A stretch of 64,000 bases of DNA from contig CM055095.1 of NCBI GenBank assembly GCA_029204225.1, positions 12,672,399 through 12,736,398 of the forward strand, in the 5' to 3' direction. The notes under the pieces are model-generated. The model was not told where the DNA came from. It searched no databases and saw nothing but the letters and a program-made list of their open reading frames with translations. A program made the translations under genes and the position numbers. Numbering within the stretch: position 1 is the stretch's first letter; the number at the start of each line of letters is the position of its first letter. Below are positions 1 to 11,034 of the stretch, in pieces. The DNA comes from Diphasiastrum complanatum (lineage: Eukaryota; Streptophyta; Lycopodiopsida; Lycopodiales; Lycopodiaceae).

Positions 1-1288
1 CCTTTTCCAAGCTCATTCTTTCAAAAGCAACACTAGCTTCCAACTTAAACAATCTTCCATGTTTAAATCCCTTTGCAATGCAAACATCATTCTTCAAGAT
101 GAAGCAAAAACCATGCTTAAAGTGGACATCCAAACCACTTTCTAAGAGTAGACCAACACTAAGCATATTCTTGGTGATTGATGGTACATAAAGGACATTT
201 TCTAGATCCATGCATTTTGAGGATTCTAGACACAAAGAGATGGTGCCAACACCATCTATCCTACACTCTTCATCATTTGCAGTAAAGACAAACTTTTTAG
301 CATCATTGAATGAGTGTAAGGTTGAGAAAAAGTCCTTTTCACAAGACATGTGGGAGCTAGCCCCATTGTCGATCCACCAATTGTCTCTTGAATTGCTATT
401 GCTTGTTGGTGAGGATGTAGATGCCATCAAGAATACATCTACTTCATCCTCCTCCTCCTCCTTTGCAAGGTTTCCTTGTTTGTCCTCCTCCACTTGTGCT
501 CTTAGCCTCTTGTAGCATTCAGATGCATAATGCCCCTTCTTTCCACAAAAGAAGCATTTTTGCTTTGACTTGTCCTTTGAGCTCGATGCATCATCCTCTT
601 CTTTGGCCTCCTTTGGATGCTTCTTCTTTCCATTGGTCTTCTTTTTGCCCTTCAATGAGAAATTGGCTTTCTCATCACCATCCTGCAAAGACAAGGAACT
701 CATCCTAGATTTTGCATGGAGCATCCTACACTCTTCAGCCACTAATACACTGTGAAGTTTTTCTATAGTTGGCAAAGTGTCTTGGATGGCAAAACTTTGG
801 ACCAAATTTGCAAAGTCATCTCCTAGACCATTAAGAACAATTTGTACAAGCTCTCCATCATGAATCTTCTCTCCAATGGAAGCCAACTCCCTATTTAGAG
901 ACTTGATTCTGAGTACATAATCCTGTGCACTCTCCTCACTTCTCTTCATGCTTTGCAAAATCTGATTTCTAAGCATGAGTACTCTTGAAGTGTTACTAGA
1001 TTCATAGATTGATTTTAAAGACTCCCAAGCCTCTTTAGCACTAGTACATGCTGATACTTCTCCCAAATCATTGCTCACATTCATCTTCACACAATGAAGT
1101 GCAAGTCTAGATCTCTTCTTGTATCTAGCTAACTCATGTGCACCTAGAGGTTCATCTTCATCTTCAATCAAGAACTCATGAAGGTCTTGGAGCACCAAGA
1201 GTGACTTCATCCTAATCTTCCAAATAGCATAATTTGTAGAATTCAATCTCTCACTAGCTTCTAGAAGGTATGCTCCAGCAGATCCCAT
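1..1288 (-). CDS. Ty1/copia gag-protease, partial (runs off left edge)
   Basis: Seen: from ATG at 1288 the minus strand is open to base 1, about 429 codons with no stop. It begins MGSAGAYLLEASERLNSTNY. A copia-type gag follows, with KEAWESLKSIYESSNTSRVL and an ILNGL-like stretch (VQIVLNGLGDDFANL). Next comes a basic linker, a CX2CX4HX4C zinc knuckle (CFFCGKKGHYASEC) and an aspartic protease start (WWIDNGASSHMS). The protease continues through DLENVLYVPSITKNMLSVG. Known: this order (capsid gag, zinc knuckle, protease) is the start of a copia polyprotein; gag packages the RNA and the protease cuts the polyprotein. The ATG is chosen because it precedes the conserved gag N-terminus and sits about 790 bp inside the primer-binding site at 2,077-2,090. 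Unlike every other copia copy in the window, it has no frameshift or stop. Integrase and RT would lie to the left, outside the window. Confidence 0.9.
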   Translation of the reverse strand, partial: MGSAGAYLLEASERLNSTNYAIWKIRMKSLLVLQDLHEFLIEDEDEPLGAHELARYKKRSRLALHCVKMNVSNDLGEVSACTSAKEAWESLKSIYESSNTSRVLMLRNQILQSMKRSEESAQDYVLRIKSLNRELASIGEKIHDGELVQIVLNGLGDDFANLVQSFAIQDTLPTIEKLHSVLVAEECRMLHAKSRMSSLSLQDGDEKANFSLKGKKKTNGKKKHPKEAKEEDDASSSKDKSKQKCFFCGKKGHYASECYKRLRAQVEEDKQGNLAKEEEEDEVDVFLMASTSSPTSNSNSRDNWWIDNGASSHMSCEKDFFSTLHSFNDAKKFVFTANDEECRIDGVGTISLCLESSKCMDLENVLYVPSITKNMLSVGLLLESGLDVHFKHGFCFILKNDVCIAKGFKHGRLFKLEASVAFERMSLEK

Positions 1289-2076
1289 CTTACTAGTGAC
1301 TTCTACAAACAAGAAATAGATTTGATTGACTTGAAACTCACAAAGGTCTCACACTTGCAGTGTTTCACTCAAATTTGATTTCTAATCCAACAAATGGACT
1401 TATAATCACAATTTTATCACTCCCTCACAAATCTGGAATGAAGATAAGATGAAGTGAAAACTACTTTCAAACAAATTTTGCCAAGAAATGGATTTGATTG
1501 TCTCTAAAAACTCACTAAGGTCTCTCTGTTGTAGTTTTTCACTCAAATTAGATTTCTAATCCAACAAATGGACTTATAATCTCAGTTCTAGCACTCCCTC
1601 ACAAAGTTGGAATGAAGATAAGATGATGTGAAATCTACTTACAATCAAATCTTGCCAATTTTGGCTATTTTTGGACAAAAAATGACTTAATCTCTTTCTT
1701 CCTTCTTGGTGTACTTTCAAGACCTGTTTTTAACCTTATTAGGACTTGAACTCAGCCTAGATTAATTAGATTCCATGAAACAAATTCAAATCTAATCAAT
1801 GGCAAATGATCTTGGTAGATTATCCTAGGATCTCCACCAAAAATTACACCAACATCTCACAAATTGAATTTTTTTTTTGGGTCAAATGAATACCATGCAT
1901 TAAATGAGAGAGGTGTCCACACATGTGGACAGTACGGATTTGGAACCCTACCAAGTTTGGGATCAAATCTCCTCACCAAAATCAAGATTCTAGCTTGCCC
2001 TCTCAATGCTAGTTTTTAGCACCAAAACTTGCTAAAAATGGATTTGCATTAGATCAATGGCTTATGCTCTTGTACT
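1289..2076 (-). other. Leader between PBS and gag of the left-edge copia element
   Basis: Untranslated leader of the minus-strand element. It holds a duplicated ~200 bp segment: the stretch around 1,316-1,460 (fragments ttgaaactcacaaaggtctc and caacaaatggacttataatc) recurs around 1,490-1,650 with small changes. There is no ORF worth calling. Confidence 0.6.
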
Positions 2077-2090
2077 TGGCTCTGATACCA
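2077..2090 (-). promoter_or_regulatory. Primer-binding site (initiator Met tRNA type)
   Basis: Read on the minus strand this is TGGTATCAGAGCCA, complementary to the 3' end of plant initiator tRNA-Met. It directly abuts the LTR end (TTTCACA). This fixes both the LTR boundary and the element's orientation. Confidence 0.88.
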
Positions 2091-2791
2091 TGTGAAAGTA
2101 CTGTACTTTAGGACCATAAATGGATCTACAAAAGATCCACAAGAGTGATTGGATGCTTGCTTAACAATCTATCAAAAAACTAGTCATCAAAAAGTTGATC
2201 TAGATTGGCATTTTGACAAACAACAAGCATTAACAATCAAAAGCATTGATCAACATTGAAATCCGAGCCCACACGTGTGTACTACAGGCTTTAGTACGGC
2301 CTTCAACCTGAGAAACAAGTAGAAATTGATTTGGTTTCATTTGGATCACAAAAACTCAATGTACATAGTGAACTAGCTTGAGATTGCCAATGAGCTCCAA
2401 AAATTTTCTATCTTCTCACTATGGAGAGAGGGAATACATAGCAAATTCGACTTCCTTCTTGAAGTTAGGTGGATTTCCAGCATGTAATAAGGAAGTTAAC
2501 TCACTCTCCTTGACCTAAAATGAAACCCTAGTCTATTTCCTAGAGTTATGCTTGGTAGGTAGCTAGTTGGTCAAATTTTCACCTTAAACTTAGGTGTAGG
2601 TCCTATAAAGTAGGGATGACCACCAAATAGACATGACCAACTCTCTTGACTTGACCTAACCTACATTAGGATGGGTTTCCCATGTGGCATCATGGCCTCA
2701 CATGTGTGGGACCCACTTGTGTACACAATTTACACTATTCTACATGGTTTTTGATCAAGCTAGATTTGCCAATTTTTGGCAATTCTTCACA
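2091..2791 (-). repeat. 5' LTR of the left-edge copia element
   Basis: 701 bp bounded by TGTGAA...TTCACA, next to the PBS. About 500 bp of it (2,291-2,791) matches 13,343-13,841 in the same orientation. It contains the palindrome CACACGTGTG near 2,270. The partner LTR lies outside the window, so LTR age cannot be read here. Confidence 0.8.
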
Positions 2792-3199
2792 AGTGGCACA
2801 AAAAACAAGAATGCCGATGCCATCATGAATATTCTATCGAGACTTTTTTATACCTACAAAAATTGAGTAATCATTATTTTTACTCAGCAAGGTCTAACAT
2901 TAGTAAGAGTTTTGTGTACTATGCTATCGCAAGAAGAGATCTAAAGAAATAAATCTTCATTCTCTCATTCAACATCAGAATCCAAAGCTCTTTATTCTAA
3001 GAAATTTGAAACGAAGACGACGTCGAAGAACGTACGTAAAGTACAAAAGTCAAATAACAATTCGAATTCAGAACAAGGAACAAATTTGAACTCAAGTTTA
3101 TCAAAATTAAAGTTGTTTTGCATATATTAAAGACGGACCAGACATTGCTAGAGGATTGTCAAATCCTCAAATAAAAAAGGCAACAACAGTATGCTAATA

Positions 3200-3407
3200 C
3201 AACAAAAGGTTCGAAGGAATTCAAAAAAGAAGTCGATGAAGTAGCATTTATGGAAAATGGAGACAGACAAGATGTACTTGGGTATTTGGATTCAGGTGCT
3301 ACTCAACACATGACAAGCCAACGAAATTGGTTTCATGAGTACAGTCAAGCTACGACTCAAAGGTATGTCTCATTGGGCGATAACAGCTTGCACTCAAAAA
3401 GAGGCTA
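3200..3407 (+). pseudogene. Copia protease fragment, internally deleted
   Basis: Translation gives DEVAFMENGDRQDVLGYLDSG followed by ATQHMTSQRNWF, a copia aspartic protease with the DSGA active-site motif. It then jumps from LGDNS straight to LHSKRG and a stop (TAG 3,405). The LHSKRG words resemble a later part of the related copy near 57,565, so a deletion probably joined two parts of the polyprotein. Weak traces of the preceding linker lie from about 3,060. Confidence 0.7.
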
Positions 3408-4182
<775 letters not shown>

Positions 4183-4348
4183 GCATTCACAAAATCTCTC
4201 AGTATTGGTTTGATATACTTCTTTTTTGCTGATCATACTCTTTTTGTTCGCATTGTGGCTGATCCATGTCTTTCTTGCTAATCGTGATCTTCTGATCGAG
4301 CTCTTTGTCTGATCAATTAGTCTGTGCGCAGAATAGCAGAATTCCAGC

Positions 4349-4489
4349 ATGGATAGTCTTCAGGGCAATAATATATATTTCATAGATTCAATTCCGAATA
4401 TTCCAACAGTTTTTCCTACAATGCATGAGACGTACGCAAATGATCCCAACATGGAACAGTTGGAAATCAGTGGATTGTGCGGAAGCTAG
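4349..4489 (+). CDS. Short unrecognised ORF (46 aa)
   Basis: ATG 4,349 to TAG 4,487. The protein begins MDSLQGNNIYFIDSIPNIP. After the stop another frame continues with WIGNATVSDKIVQMKESKIA up to about 4,620, so this may be the start of one decayed protein with a frameshift near 4,490. I do not recognise it. Its position just left of the transposon-like gene beginning at 5,288 may mean it belongs there, but that is only inference. Confidence 0.25.
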   Translation: MDSLQGNNIYFIDSIPNIPTVFPTMHETYANDPNMEQLEISGLCGS

Positions 4490-4899
4490 GAGCGAGCTAG
4501 ATGAATGGATTGGAAATGCAACAGTTAGCGACAAAATAGTTCAAATGAAGGAATCAAAAATTGCGCAATGGAACAACAACTACAGTGGGACAAAATGTAC
4601 TCTGATTAATATCAACAAATGAGTACAATCGCTTGAAGTTATTACTTCAGCTGATTGAGCGTGATAACGTTGGCTATAGAGTGATAACTCTGATGGTTGT
4701 GTGTGATAACACATGCAACGGAACAATCTGAATGAATTGATAGAAACAATTATCAGAAGTTTTAGATATCAGATGATTACCAAAATTGTTGAAGCATATC
4801 AAAAGAATTTTTTTAGATGAAGATTCTAGGATTAGATATACTGAAATTATCTACAACACTTCTTCTATAGTTACTACAACTGCCTCATAACTATAACTA

Positions 4900-5180
4900 T
4901 ATGTAGGCGGACTGTCAATGCGAAGTCATTGGGTCGGATTTCTGACCGACAATGTTCGAAAATTACATACGTTCGGATTTTACACAAAGGATTGAAAAAT
5001 ATGTACCAGTTCAAAAAATATGTTGTGGGTCAAATTTTCCGAGGTCGGAAAAATTAGACCCAATCCGAACCGAACATGTTCGAAGGTGCTAGAATAATTT
5101 AGTGAAGGTTCGGAAAAATTACGAACCGATCCGACCCGACCTTGGGTCAGAATTTTTCTGCTAAGGAAAAACTCGAGCCT
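4900..5180. repeat. Candidate small inverted-repeat element rich in TTCGGA/CCGAAC words
   Basis: The segment alternates words such as ggtcggattt, tgttcgaaaa, gttcggaaaaattacgaacc and gatccgacccgacc, which read as interleaved inverted repeats. The style resembles the inserted element at 53,851-54,054. I could not define clear termini or a target duplication. Confidence 0.35.
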
Positions 5181-5287
5181 TTTGTTTACTTGGTTTTGTA
5201 AAGTTTCAGGATGCTCATTAACAAAAGGATTTGAGGCTGAGCATCGAATTCCAATAGGAGCCTCGTCATTGTGCTGAAAAAGTTGCA

Positions 5288-5470
5288 ATGAGAGACTATT
5301 GGGCTGTTAAGAAACGGGAACAAAGAATGAAACAAATTTTTTTTAGGAGGCTTGGAGATCCTTCAGTAGATGACATCAAAACAAGAAAAAGAATTTGTTT
5401 AGCTATGACAAAATATTGGCGAAGACATACACAACAACTTTCAATAGGTATTCAGAGGGAGATATTCTAG
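5288..5470 (+). pseudogene. N-terminal part of a transposon-like protein (decayed)
   Basis: A 60-codon frame starting MRDYWAVKKREQRMKQIFFR, followed by RRLGDPSVDDIKTRKRICLA and MTKYWRRHTQQ. It is highly basic. From memory, similar basic N-termini precede the GHGKG...DG...KR domain in a family of eukaryotic transposon-associated proteins, and that domain occurs at 8,228 in the same orientation. Linking the two into one gene is inference: the 2.7 kb between them is repeat sequence with splice-like sites. Confidence 0.4.
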
Positions 5471-5559
5471 GAACTACTTCTGCAACCAACTTTTTGGGAG
5501 CTACAAATATCATCTAATACGGTTGAAAGCAGTCTTGTTTCTAACATCCGTAACACCCT

Positions 5560-8220
5560 CAGTCAAATTTGGTGCTTTTTAATATTTTGAAACTTTTAGT
5601 ACTTGTGATATTTCAGGTGTTTTCAAAACTATTGTTTTGTACTTTGAGACTTGTGATAATTTTTGCAGGACTGATTATTTTATCTGTGGTACTTTGGTAT
5701 TTTAAAAAGCTTATAAACAGCTATTCAACGTGTAACGTGCAACAACAAGAAAATTATGTCCGATTGCATTTTGACATTTTTTGAAACCTAAGACTACCAA
5801 AGTTTGATATTATTGGTTCTTGTTGGTACATGTTGATTTGCTTTTTTGTTTTAAGATTGAAGCCTCGAAGTCGTTTGTCACTGATTCATACTAATGAAGC
5901 AATGTTTGTATTGAATGTTTGTAATGAGGCAATATTTGTATTGAATGTTTGTAATGAAGCAATATTTGTATTGAATGTTTGTATTGGTACTACTGGAACT
6001 TATCGTGTAACAATTTTGATACAACAGACTACCAAAATAGGTTCTTTAATACCTCGTGTCTCATTTTCATTCTAAAACCATCCAGATTGGTCTACTGAGA
6101 TTTATAGTGTGTACCATTTTTATTTTAAAGTCTATAGCATTTGGTTCGATTTTTTTTAGATTTCGCCGTATTTGCAGTTTGCACACAACCCGATTCGGTC
6201 TTTTTGGTACTGCTTTAGTGTTGTTACATCAATTGGTAGTATTACTCCAGTAGTCGGGTACTAGCTTTACAAATTTTGTACTATTTTGGTACTATTTTTG
6301 TGTTGGTAAAACTCTTGATTACAAAAGAATGTACTACAAGAACTTATCATGTACCAATTCTGATCCTCTTGACTACCAAATTAGGTTCTTTTATAGTAAG
6401 TATCTCGTTTTTATTTTAAAATATACCAAATAGATACTATTTAGACTTCTCGTGACTATAATTTACCCATAAAACTATCAAGTTGGGTACTTTTTTCTTT
6501 ATATTTATTTGTGTTCGCAGGTCGCATACAATCCTTTGTGGTCTTTTTGGTACTATTTTAGTGTTGTTTACCAATTGGTGGAATCTAAGCTTTAGTTACT
6601 ACCAATTTTACGAGATTTGTATGATACTTTGATACTACTTGTATATGATGCTTTGGTACTACTTGTTGGTACTTTCTACCTGTAACACGATAAGACTTCT
6701 TGAATATAGATCAGTGGTAACGAGAATACTCCTCAAATTTCACTTTGAAGATGTTAACAATGACTTTAATGTAAAAGGAATCTTTAAGAAGTTTCGAGTC
6801 AACCAACACTGTATTGAGATGCGCTAGTGTCGGGGTACTAATTTTACAAATTTTGTACTCTTTTGGTACTATTTTTGTGTTGGTAAAACTCTTTAATATG
6901 AAAGATTAATACTACAAGAACTTATCCTGACAGATTCGTACTGCAAGAACTTATCGTAAACCAATTCTGATCCTATTGACTACCATTTTAGGTCTTTTAT
7001 ACTAAGTGTCTCGTTTTTATCTTAAAATCTTCCAAATTGATACTATTTAGACTTCTTGTGTCCCTATTTTACCCATAAAACTATCAAGTTGGGTACTTTT
7101 TTCGTTATATTTTTGTGTGTTTGCAGCTTGCATACAATCCATTTTGTTCTTTTTGGTACTATTTTATTGTTATTTACCAATTGGTACAATCTAGGCATTA
7201 GTTACTACCAGTTTTACAAGATTTGTACTATTTTTGTAATGTTTACGTGTTTCTAAAACTTTTGAGTACCAAAGATTGGTACTATTTGAATCTATCGTGT
7301 AACAATTTTGATCCTTCAGACTACCAATTAAGGTTCTTGTACTTTCTACATGTTTAGTACTTTGGTACTATAAGATGCTTTGGTACTACCTGTAGGTACT
7401 TTCTATCGTTCCGGTACTACCTGTGTATGATACTTTGGTACTATTTATATATGATGTTTTGGTATTACCTGTTGGTACTTTCTACCTGTAACACGATAAG
7501 ACTTTTTTAAAAAAAGATCAGTGGTAACGAGAATACTCCTCAAGTTCACTTTGAAGATGTTAACAATGACTTTAATGCAGAAGGAATCTTTAACAAGTTT
7601 CGAACAAACCAACGCTGTATTGAGCTGCACCAGTGTCGGGTACTAATTTTACAAATTTTGTACTGTTTTGGTACTATTTTTATGTTGGTGAAGCTCTTTA
7701 ATATGAAAGATTTGTACTACAAGAACTTATCGTGATCCAATTCTGATCCTATTGACTACCAAATTAGGTCTTTTATACTAAGTGTCTCGTTTTTATATTA
7801 AAATATTCCAAATTGATACTATTTATACTTCTTGTGTCCCTATTTTACCCATAAAACTATCAAGTTGGGTATATTTTTGTGTGTTCGCAGCTCGCATACA
7901 ATCCATTTTGGTCTTTTTGGCACTATTTTATTATTGTTTACCAATTGGTAGAATCTAGGCATTAGTTACTACCAATTTTACAAGATTTGTAGTACTGAAC
8001 TATAAGACTTTAACTACATAGTCCGTCTTGTAGTACCAAAATACACTATTCCAGAGTACCAATTTTGGTACTATTTTCCTAATAGATATAGTACCAAACT
8101 AGGTCTATACGGGACACCCATATATAGTACCAAATTTGGTACTAGACAGGACACCAAGTTCGGAACTACAGATACATAAAAATAAAAAATCTAACAATTT
8201 TTTTGCTTTTCGGCCAGATA
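5560..8220 (+). repeat. Tandem array of large units rich in GGTAC/GTACC words
   Basis: Two full units start at 6,253 and 6,830 with gtcgg(g)gtactannntttacaaatt, and a partial third starts at 7,634. A fourth, more diverged unit lies before 6,253. Shared blocks include tttacccataaaactatcaa, a gcag-ending pyrimidine-rich tract, and gtctttttggtact. Unit lengths differ (577 and 804 bp) because the second is expanded near 7,200-7,470. Units 1 and 2 end with a segment translating as HFEDVNNDFN...KF..NQ.CIE (6,705-6,830 and 7,508-7,633), which looks like a duplicated coding piece. GGTAC-type words are scattered throughout and recur at 9,370-9,560. Confidence 0.7.
5893..5982 (+). repeat. 30-bp tandem repeat, 3 copies
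   Basis: Unit aatgaagcaatrtttgtatt plus gaatgtttgt, repeated three times with exact 30-bp period. It would encode NEAIFVLNVC three times, but no supporting gene is seen. Confidence 0.9.
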
Positions 8221-8227
8221 TTATCAC

Positions 8228-9101
8228 TTGACAGGTTTGCAAATGATGCATAATTTTTCTGCTTCAGGCCATGGAAAAGGCGAGCACAATGGAGTGGGCG
8301 CGGTCATCAAGAGAACTCTCACTCACGAGGAGTTGAAACTAGATGGCTGGCCCTCGAAATGTGTAGCAGATGTGGTCACCTATCTGAAAGAAACATTGAG
8401 GCCAAAAGCAGAAGGTCATAGTTGTAGTACAAGAAGAGTTTTCTGGCTAGTCAGTGAGGATGAAGTGCAACGTGATGTGAACTGGGATTGTCGACGCATC
8501 ACAGGCTCATGCTCATTCCATTGTGTTGACGGATATTCCCAGGATAGTCCATGCTCACTACGATGTCACACATTGTCATGTTTCTATGATTCATGTATTG
8601 CAAGACAGTGGAAAAGATGCAAGAACAGACAGCACGTGGAAGAGTGAAAATATTTATTTTTCCAGCCATTGCCAGAGTCAGAGACAGCTAGCAGCGACGA
8701 AGACAATGACGCTGGAGATAATGCCGGTGCTTATTTTTCTATGCCAATGCATAATGACACCAACCTGCCCATGTTCGAGAGGAACCCTGATAGTTTGTGT
8801 GACTTGCTATCCATTGGGGACAATTCTCTCCATGGGGCACAACAGAATTGTTAGAGGAGGGAGAGTAGTTGAAGGCCTATACTATGGCCAAGTCGAAGGC
8901 ATGATCAATACATACAACCTTCTAGACCAGACACAGTCGGTAATGATCTATTCACATCTAGTGAGAGCAATCCAGTTTTCCATAGAACCTATCCCTGGAT
9001 ATCATAACATATTCCGATTATCCGCCGATGTGTATGAGAACATATACAACAGCATGCCATACGAAGATGACAACGATCAAGAGGACTTGCTTAAAGCTTG
9101 A
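8228..9101 (+). pseudogene. Transposon-like protein with GHGKG..NG.G..IKR motif, decayed
   Basis: From ATG 8,228 one frame reads to 8,854 with a single in-frame TGA (8,645-8,647), most simply a former Trp. It carries NFSASGHGKGEHNGVGAVIK near residues 10-29, then a Cys/His-containing stretch (SCSFHCVDGY, then LSCFYDSCIARQWKRCKN), then an acidic tail (ETASSDEDNDAGD). Near 8,840 the reading shifts by one base and continues as GRVVEGLYYGQVEGM through IPGYHNIFRLSADVYENIYN to a stop at 9,101. Known (from memory): a GHGKG-x-DG-x-G-x-KR signature followed by a SIHxVR / LSCFC-type Cys segment is shared by transposon-encoded proteins in many eukaryotes. I cannot name the superfamily. The stop and frameshift mean it is inactive, or that introns have been missed. 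Confidence 0.6.
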
Positions 9102-10300
9102 GATCAGAATGCAAGTAGCCTTTGTGCCTTATATTGATTCATTTGGTACTTTCATAGTACTTGTTTTAGAACTGATGAGTATCATTCTTCAGAAATACTG
9201 GCACCCCCAGTTTATCCTCGATAATGTAAGGAATTTTCTTGAAGTCTTCACGCCAGACCTCACACTTATTTTGGGCAAAAATATCTGCAAAAACTGGGCA
9301 AAAGTATCAGTAGAAACAAAAGGTAAATATCAGACATTACCAAAAACTATCCTCACGGTTTAAAATGAGCATATAGATAGTACCAAATATTGGTGCATAG
9401 TACCAAAACAGAGACAATAGGTACCAAACATTAAAAATTGATATCCAAAATAGTTCGAAACAGTTTCAACTTGGTGCTAAAATAGTACCAAATAGTACCA
9501 AAATTTAGGCAATTGGTAATAACATAGCACAAAATAACCAGTAGAAAGTACCAAAAAAGTATTAACAATTTATTTTTTGGGTATTGCTGAATACATTGTT
9601 GTTAGTTAATTGAGCTCACATGCTTTAACAGTCATGAGTTGACAACGTGATCACAAGTGTTAATATGTAAAATTTTGAGCTACTTTTAAAATATCTTTGT
9701 TGCATTTCTTCATGGAAACAGGTCTGCAGTATTTTCATGACCTTCAAATATCTCATATTGCTCCCGCTTCTACTAGTTTCTTCAAAAAAATCTTAATCCG
9801 GGCCTCATAAAACAATAGCAGTGTTCGTGCACTCGGATTATGTTTCTTTTGAAGCAATTTAGAAAAGAGCCACCCCGTTTATGTCAAGGACAACCAATCT
9901 ACCGGCCCTAGCTAGAATGTCATCAACGTCGGGGGCCCTGGCCATCGTTGGATTCTCTTCTTTTATCCACCAAGGGGTGGGTGCTACAAACACATTAGAA
10001 CAAGAAAATGGCATCAACATAATGAGATTCACATTGTGCAACAGAAAAATAAATGTCTTGTTTCTCTTTTAATAATAACAAATGTCTTCTGAACATATTA
10101 GATAGCGGTGACACTGATCACTCGGTGAATTTGGTCACATATCATAACACGATATGTAGCATTATTCTACTTTTAGTGCAATAGAGTGTGCATGTGTTAC
10201 ATCTGACTTGCACGAGTTTTAATTTTATATGGTCTGGAGTGCTTTATCTTTTTAAGAGGATAGAACTCTGATAATAGAGTATCGTTGCACAGATCTTCAC
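9102..10300. other. Mostly non-coding; second GGTAC-rich patch
   Basis: 9,370-9,560 repeats words such as gtaccaaaatagtaccaaat, as in 5,560-8,220, suggesting both flank or belong to one element. On the minus strand 10,041-9,862 encodes PDVDDILARAGRLVVLDING before a stop. The LVVLDING words recall the start of NLI/FCP1-like phosphatases, but too little follows to call it. Nothing else is recognised. Confidence 0.4.
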
Positions 10301-10309
10301 CTGAGAAGT

Positions 10310-10590
10310 GTGCAGAGTTTCACCCTTCTTTGCCCTAGCCTCCTCCTTCGTTGTTTTTCCTTTTTGAGGCCCTTCCTGCGCTATATCTGGTGGTCCCTGT
10401 TGTGTCTGGTCTTGTTGTGCCTGGTCTTGATGCTAGTCCCGCTCTTGATGCTCCTGCTGGTCCCGCTCTTCCTCCATATCTTCATCCAACTCATCTACGT
10501 CAATACTAATTTATGCCTTGTCTTTTTTGCCCTCTTATGTCTGATGGTGGGGCTGCTTTGCCGCGAAGTAGTCTATATCATCCTTGAGCT
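10310..10590 (-). pseudogene. Acidic/Gln-rich decayed coding remnant
   Basis: The minus strand reads LEELSKLKDDIDYFAAKQPH, then after stops IDVDELDEDMEEERDQQEHQ and repeats of HQDQAQQDQTQQ. The composition looks like a former charged coiled-coil protein, broken by at least three stops. The plus-strand hydrophobic frame over the same bases is its shadow. Family unknown. Confidence 0.3.
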
Positions 10591-10649
10591 TTGAAAGTTC
10601 TTCCAGCCCTTCATTTATCGTTGAATTCGCATCTGGGTCCTTGTTCAGT

Positions 10650-11034
10650 CACAACCTACAAGGTTTACATTCCTTCTACTAACAAAGTGATTGTTGGTAG
10701 AGATGTCATTTTTTATGAGGCAAACATTCCAAAGGTGTCTTCAAGCATGATTGATGGTAAAGTAGATGGTTCTAACTTTCTTGATGTTGATGAGAAGGAT
10801 CCTACTTTGGATGGTGGTGATGATGGACCTTCATCAAGTCAAAAGCCAAGGAGAACATCAAGAGAAAGACAAGTACCTTCAAGGCTCACATATGATCCAA
10901 AGGGTAAGCAAGTAGTTTCTGGAAATTATGTTGCTTTCCTAACCTCTTTGGATGAGCCTACAAGTGTAGATCAAGCAAGGAAAGAAGAGGAGTAGATCCA
11001 AGCAATGGATCTTGAGTATCGATCTCTTATGAAG
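10650..11034 (+). pseudogene. Copia integrase C-terminal region
   Basis: The frame reads TTYKVYIPSTNKVIVGRDVI, then an acidic linker and PRRTSRERQVPSRLTYDPKG, ending SLDEPTSVDQARKEEE. This is the stretch between integrase and reverse transcriptase in copia polyproteins, and a close relative lies at 25,220-25,550. The TAG at 10,993-10,995 sits where relatives have Trp (EEEW). The same frame continues as IQAMDLEYRSLMKSGTS, the expected RT entry, and then departs from copia sequence at about 11,035. Confidence 0.8.

Noticed and set aside
210-755. Three overlapping plus-strand ORFs
   Set aside because: They are shadows of the open minus-strand copia gag-protease frame, which carries the recognisable zinc knuckle and protease motifs.
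8085-9560. CRISPR-like array suggested by regularly recurring GGTAC words
   Set aside because: Spacing is irregular, there is no constant repeat of 25-40 bp, and the genome is eukaryotic.
9859-10041. NLI/FCP1-like phosphatase fragment on the minus strand
   Set aside because: Only the words LVVLDING fit; the next residues and stops do not continue the domain, so the match may be chance.
10310-10594. Hydrophobic plus-strand ORF resembling a membrane protein
   Set aside because: The minus strand over the same bases has Gln/Asp/Glu-rich protein-like sequence; Leu/Val-rich translation is the usual complement of such sequence.
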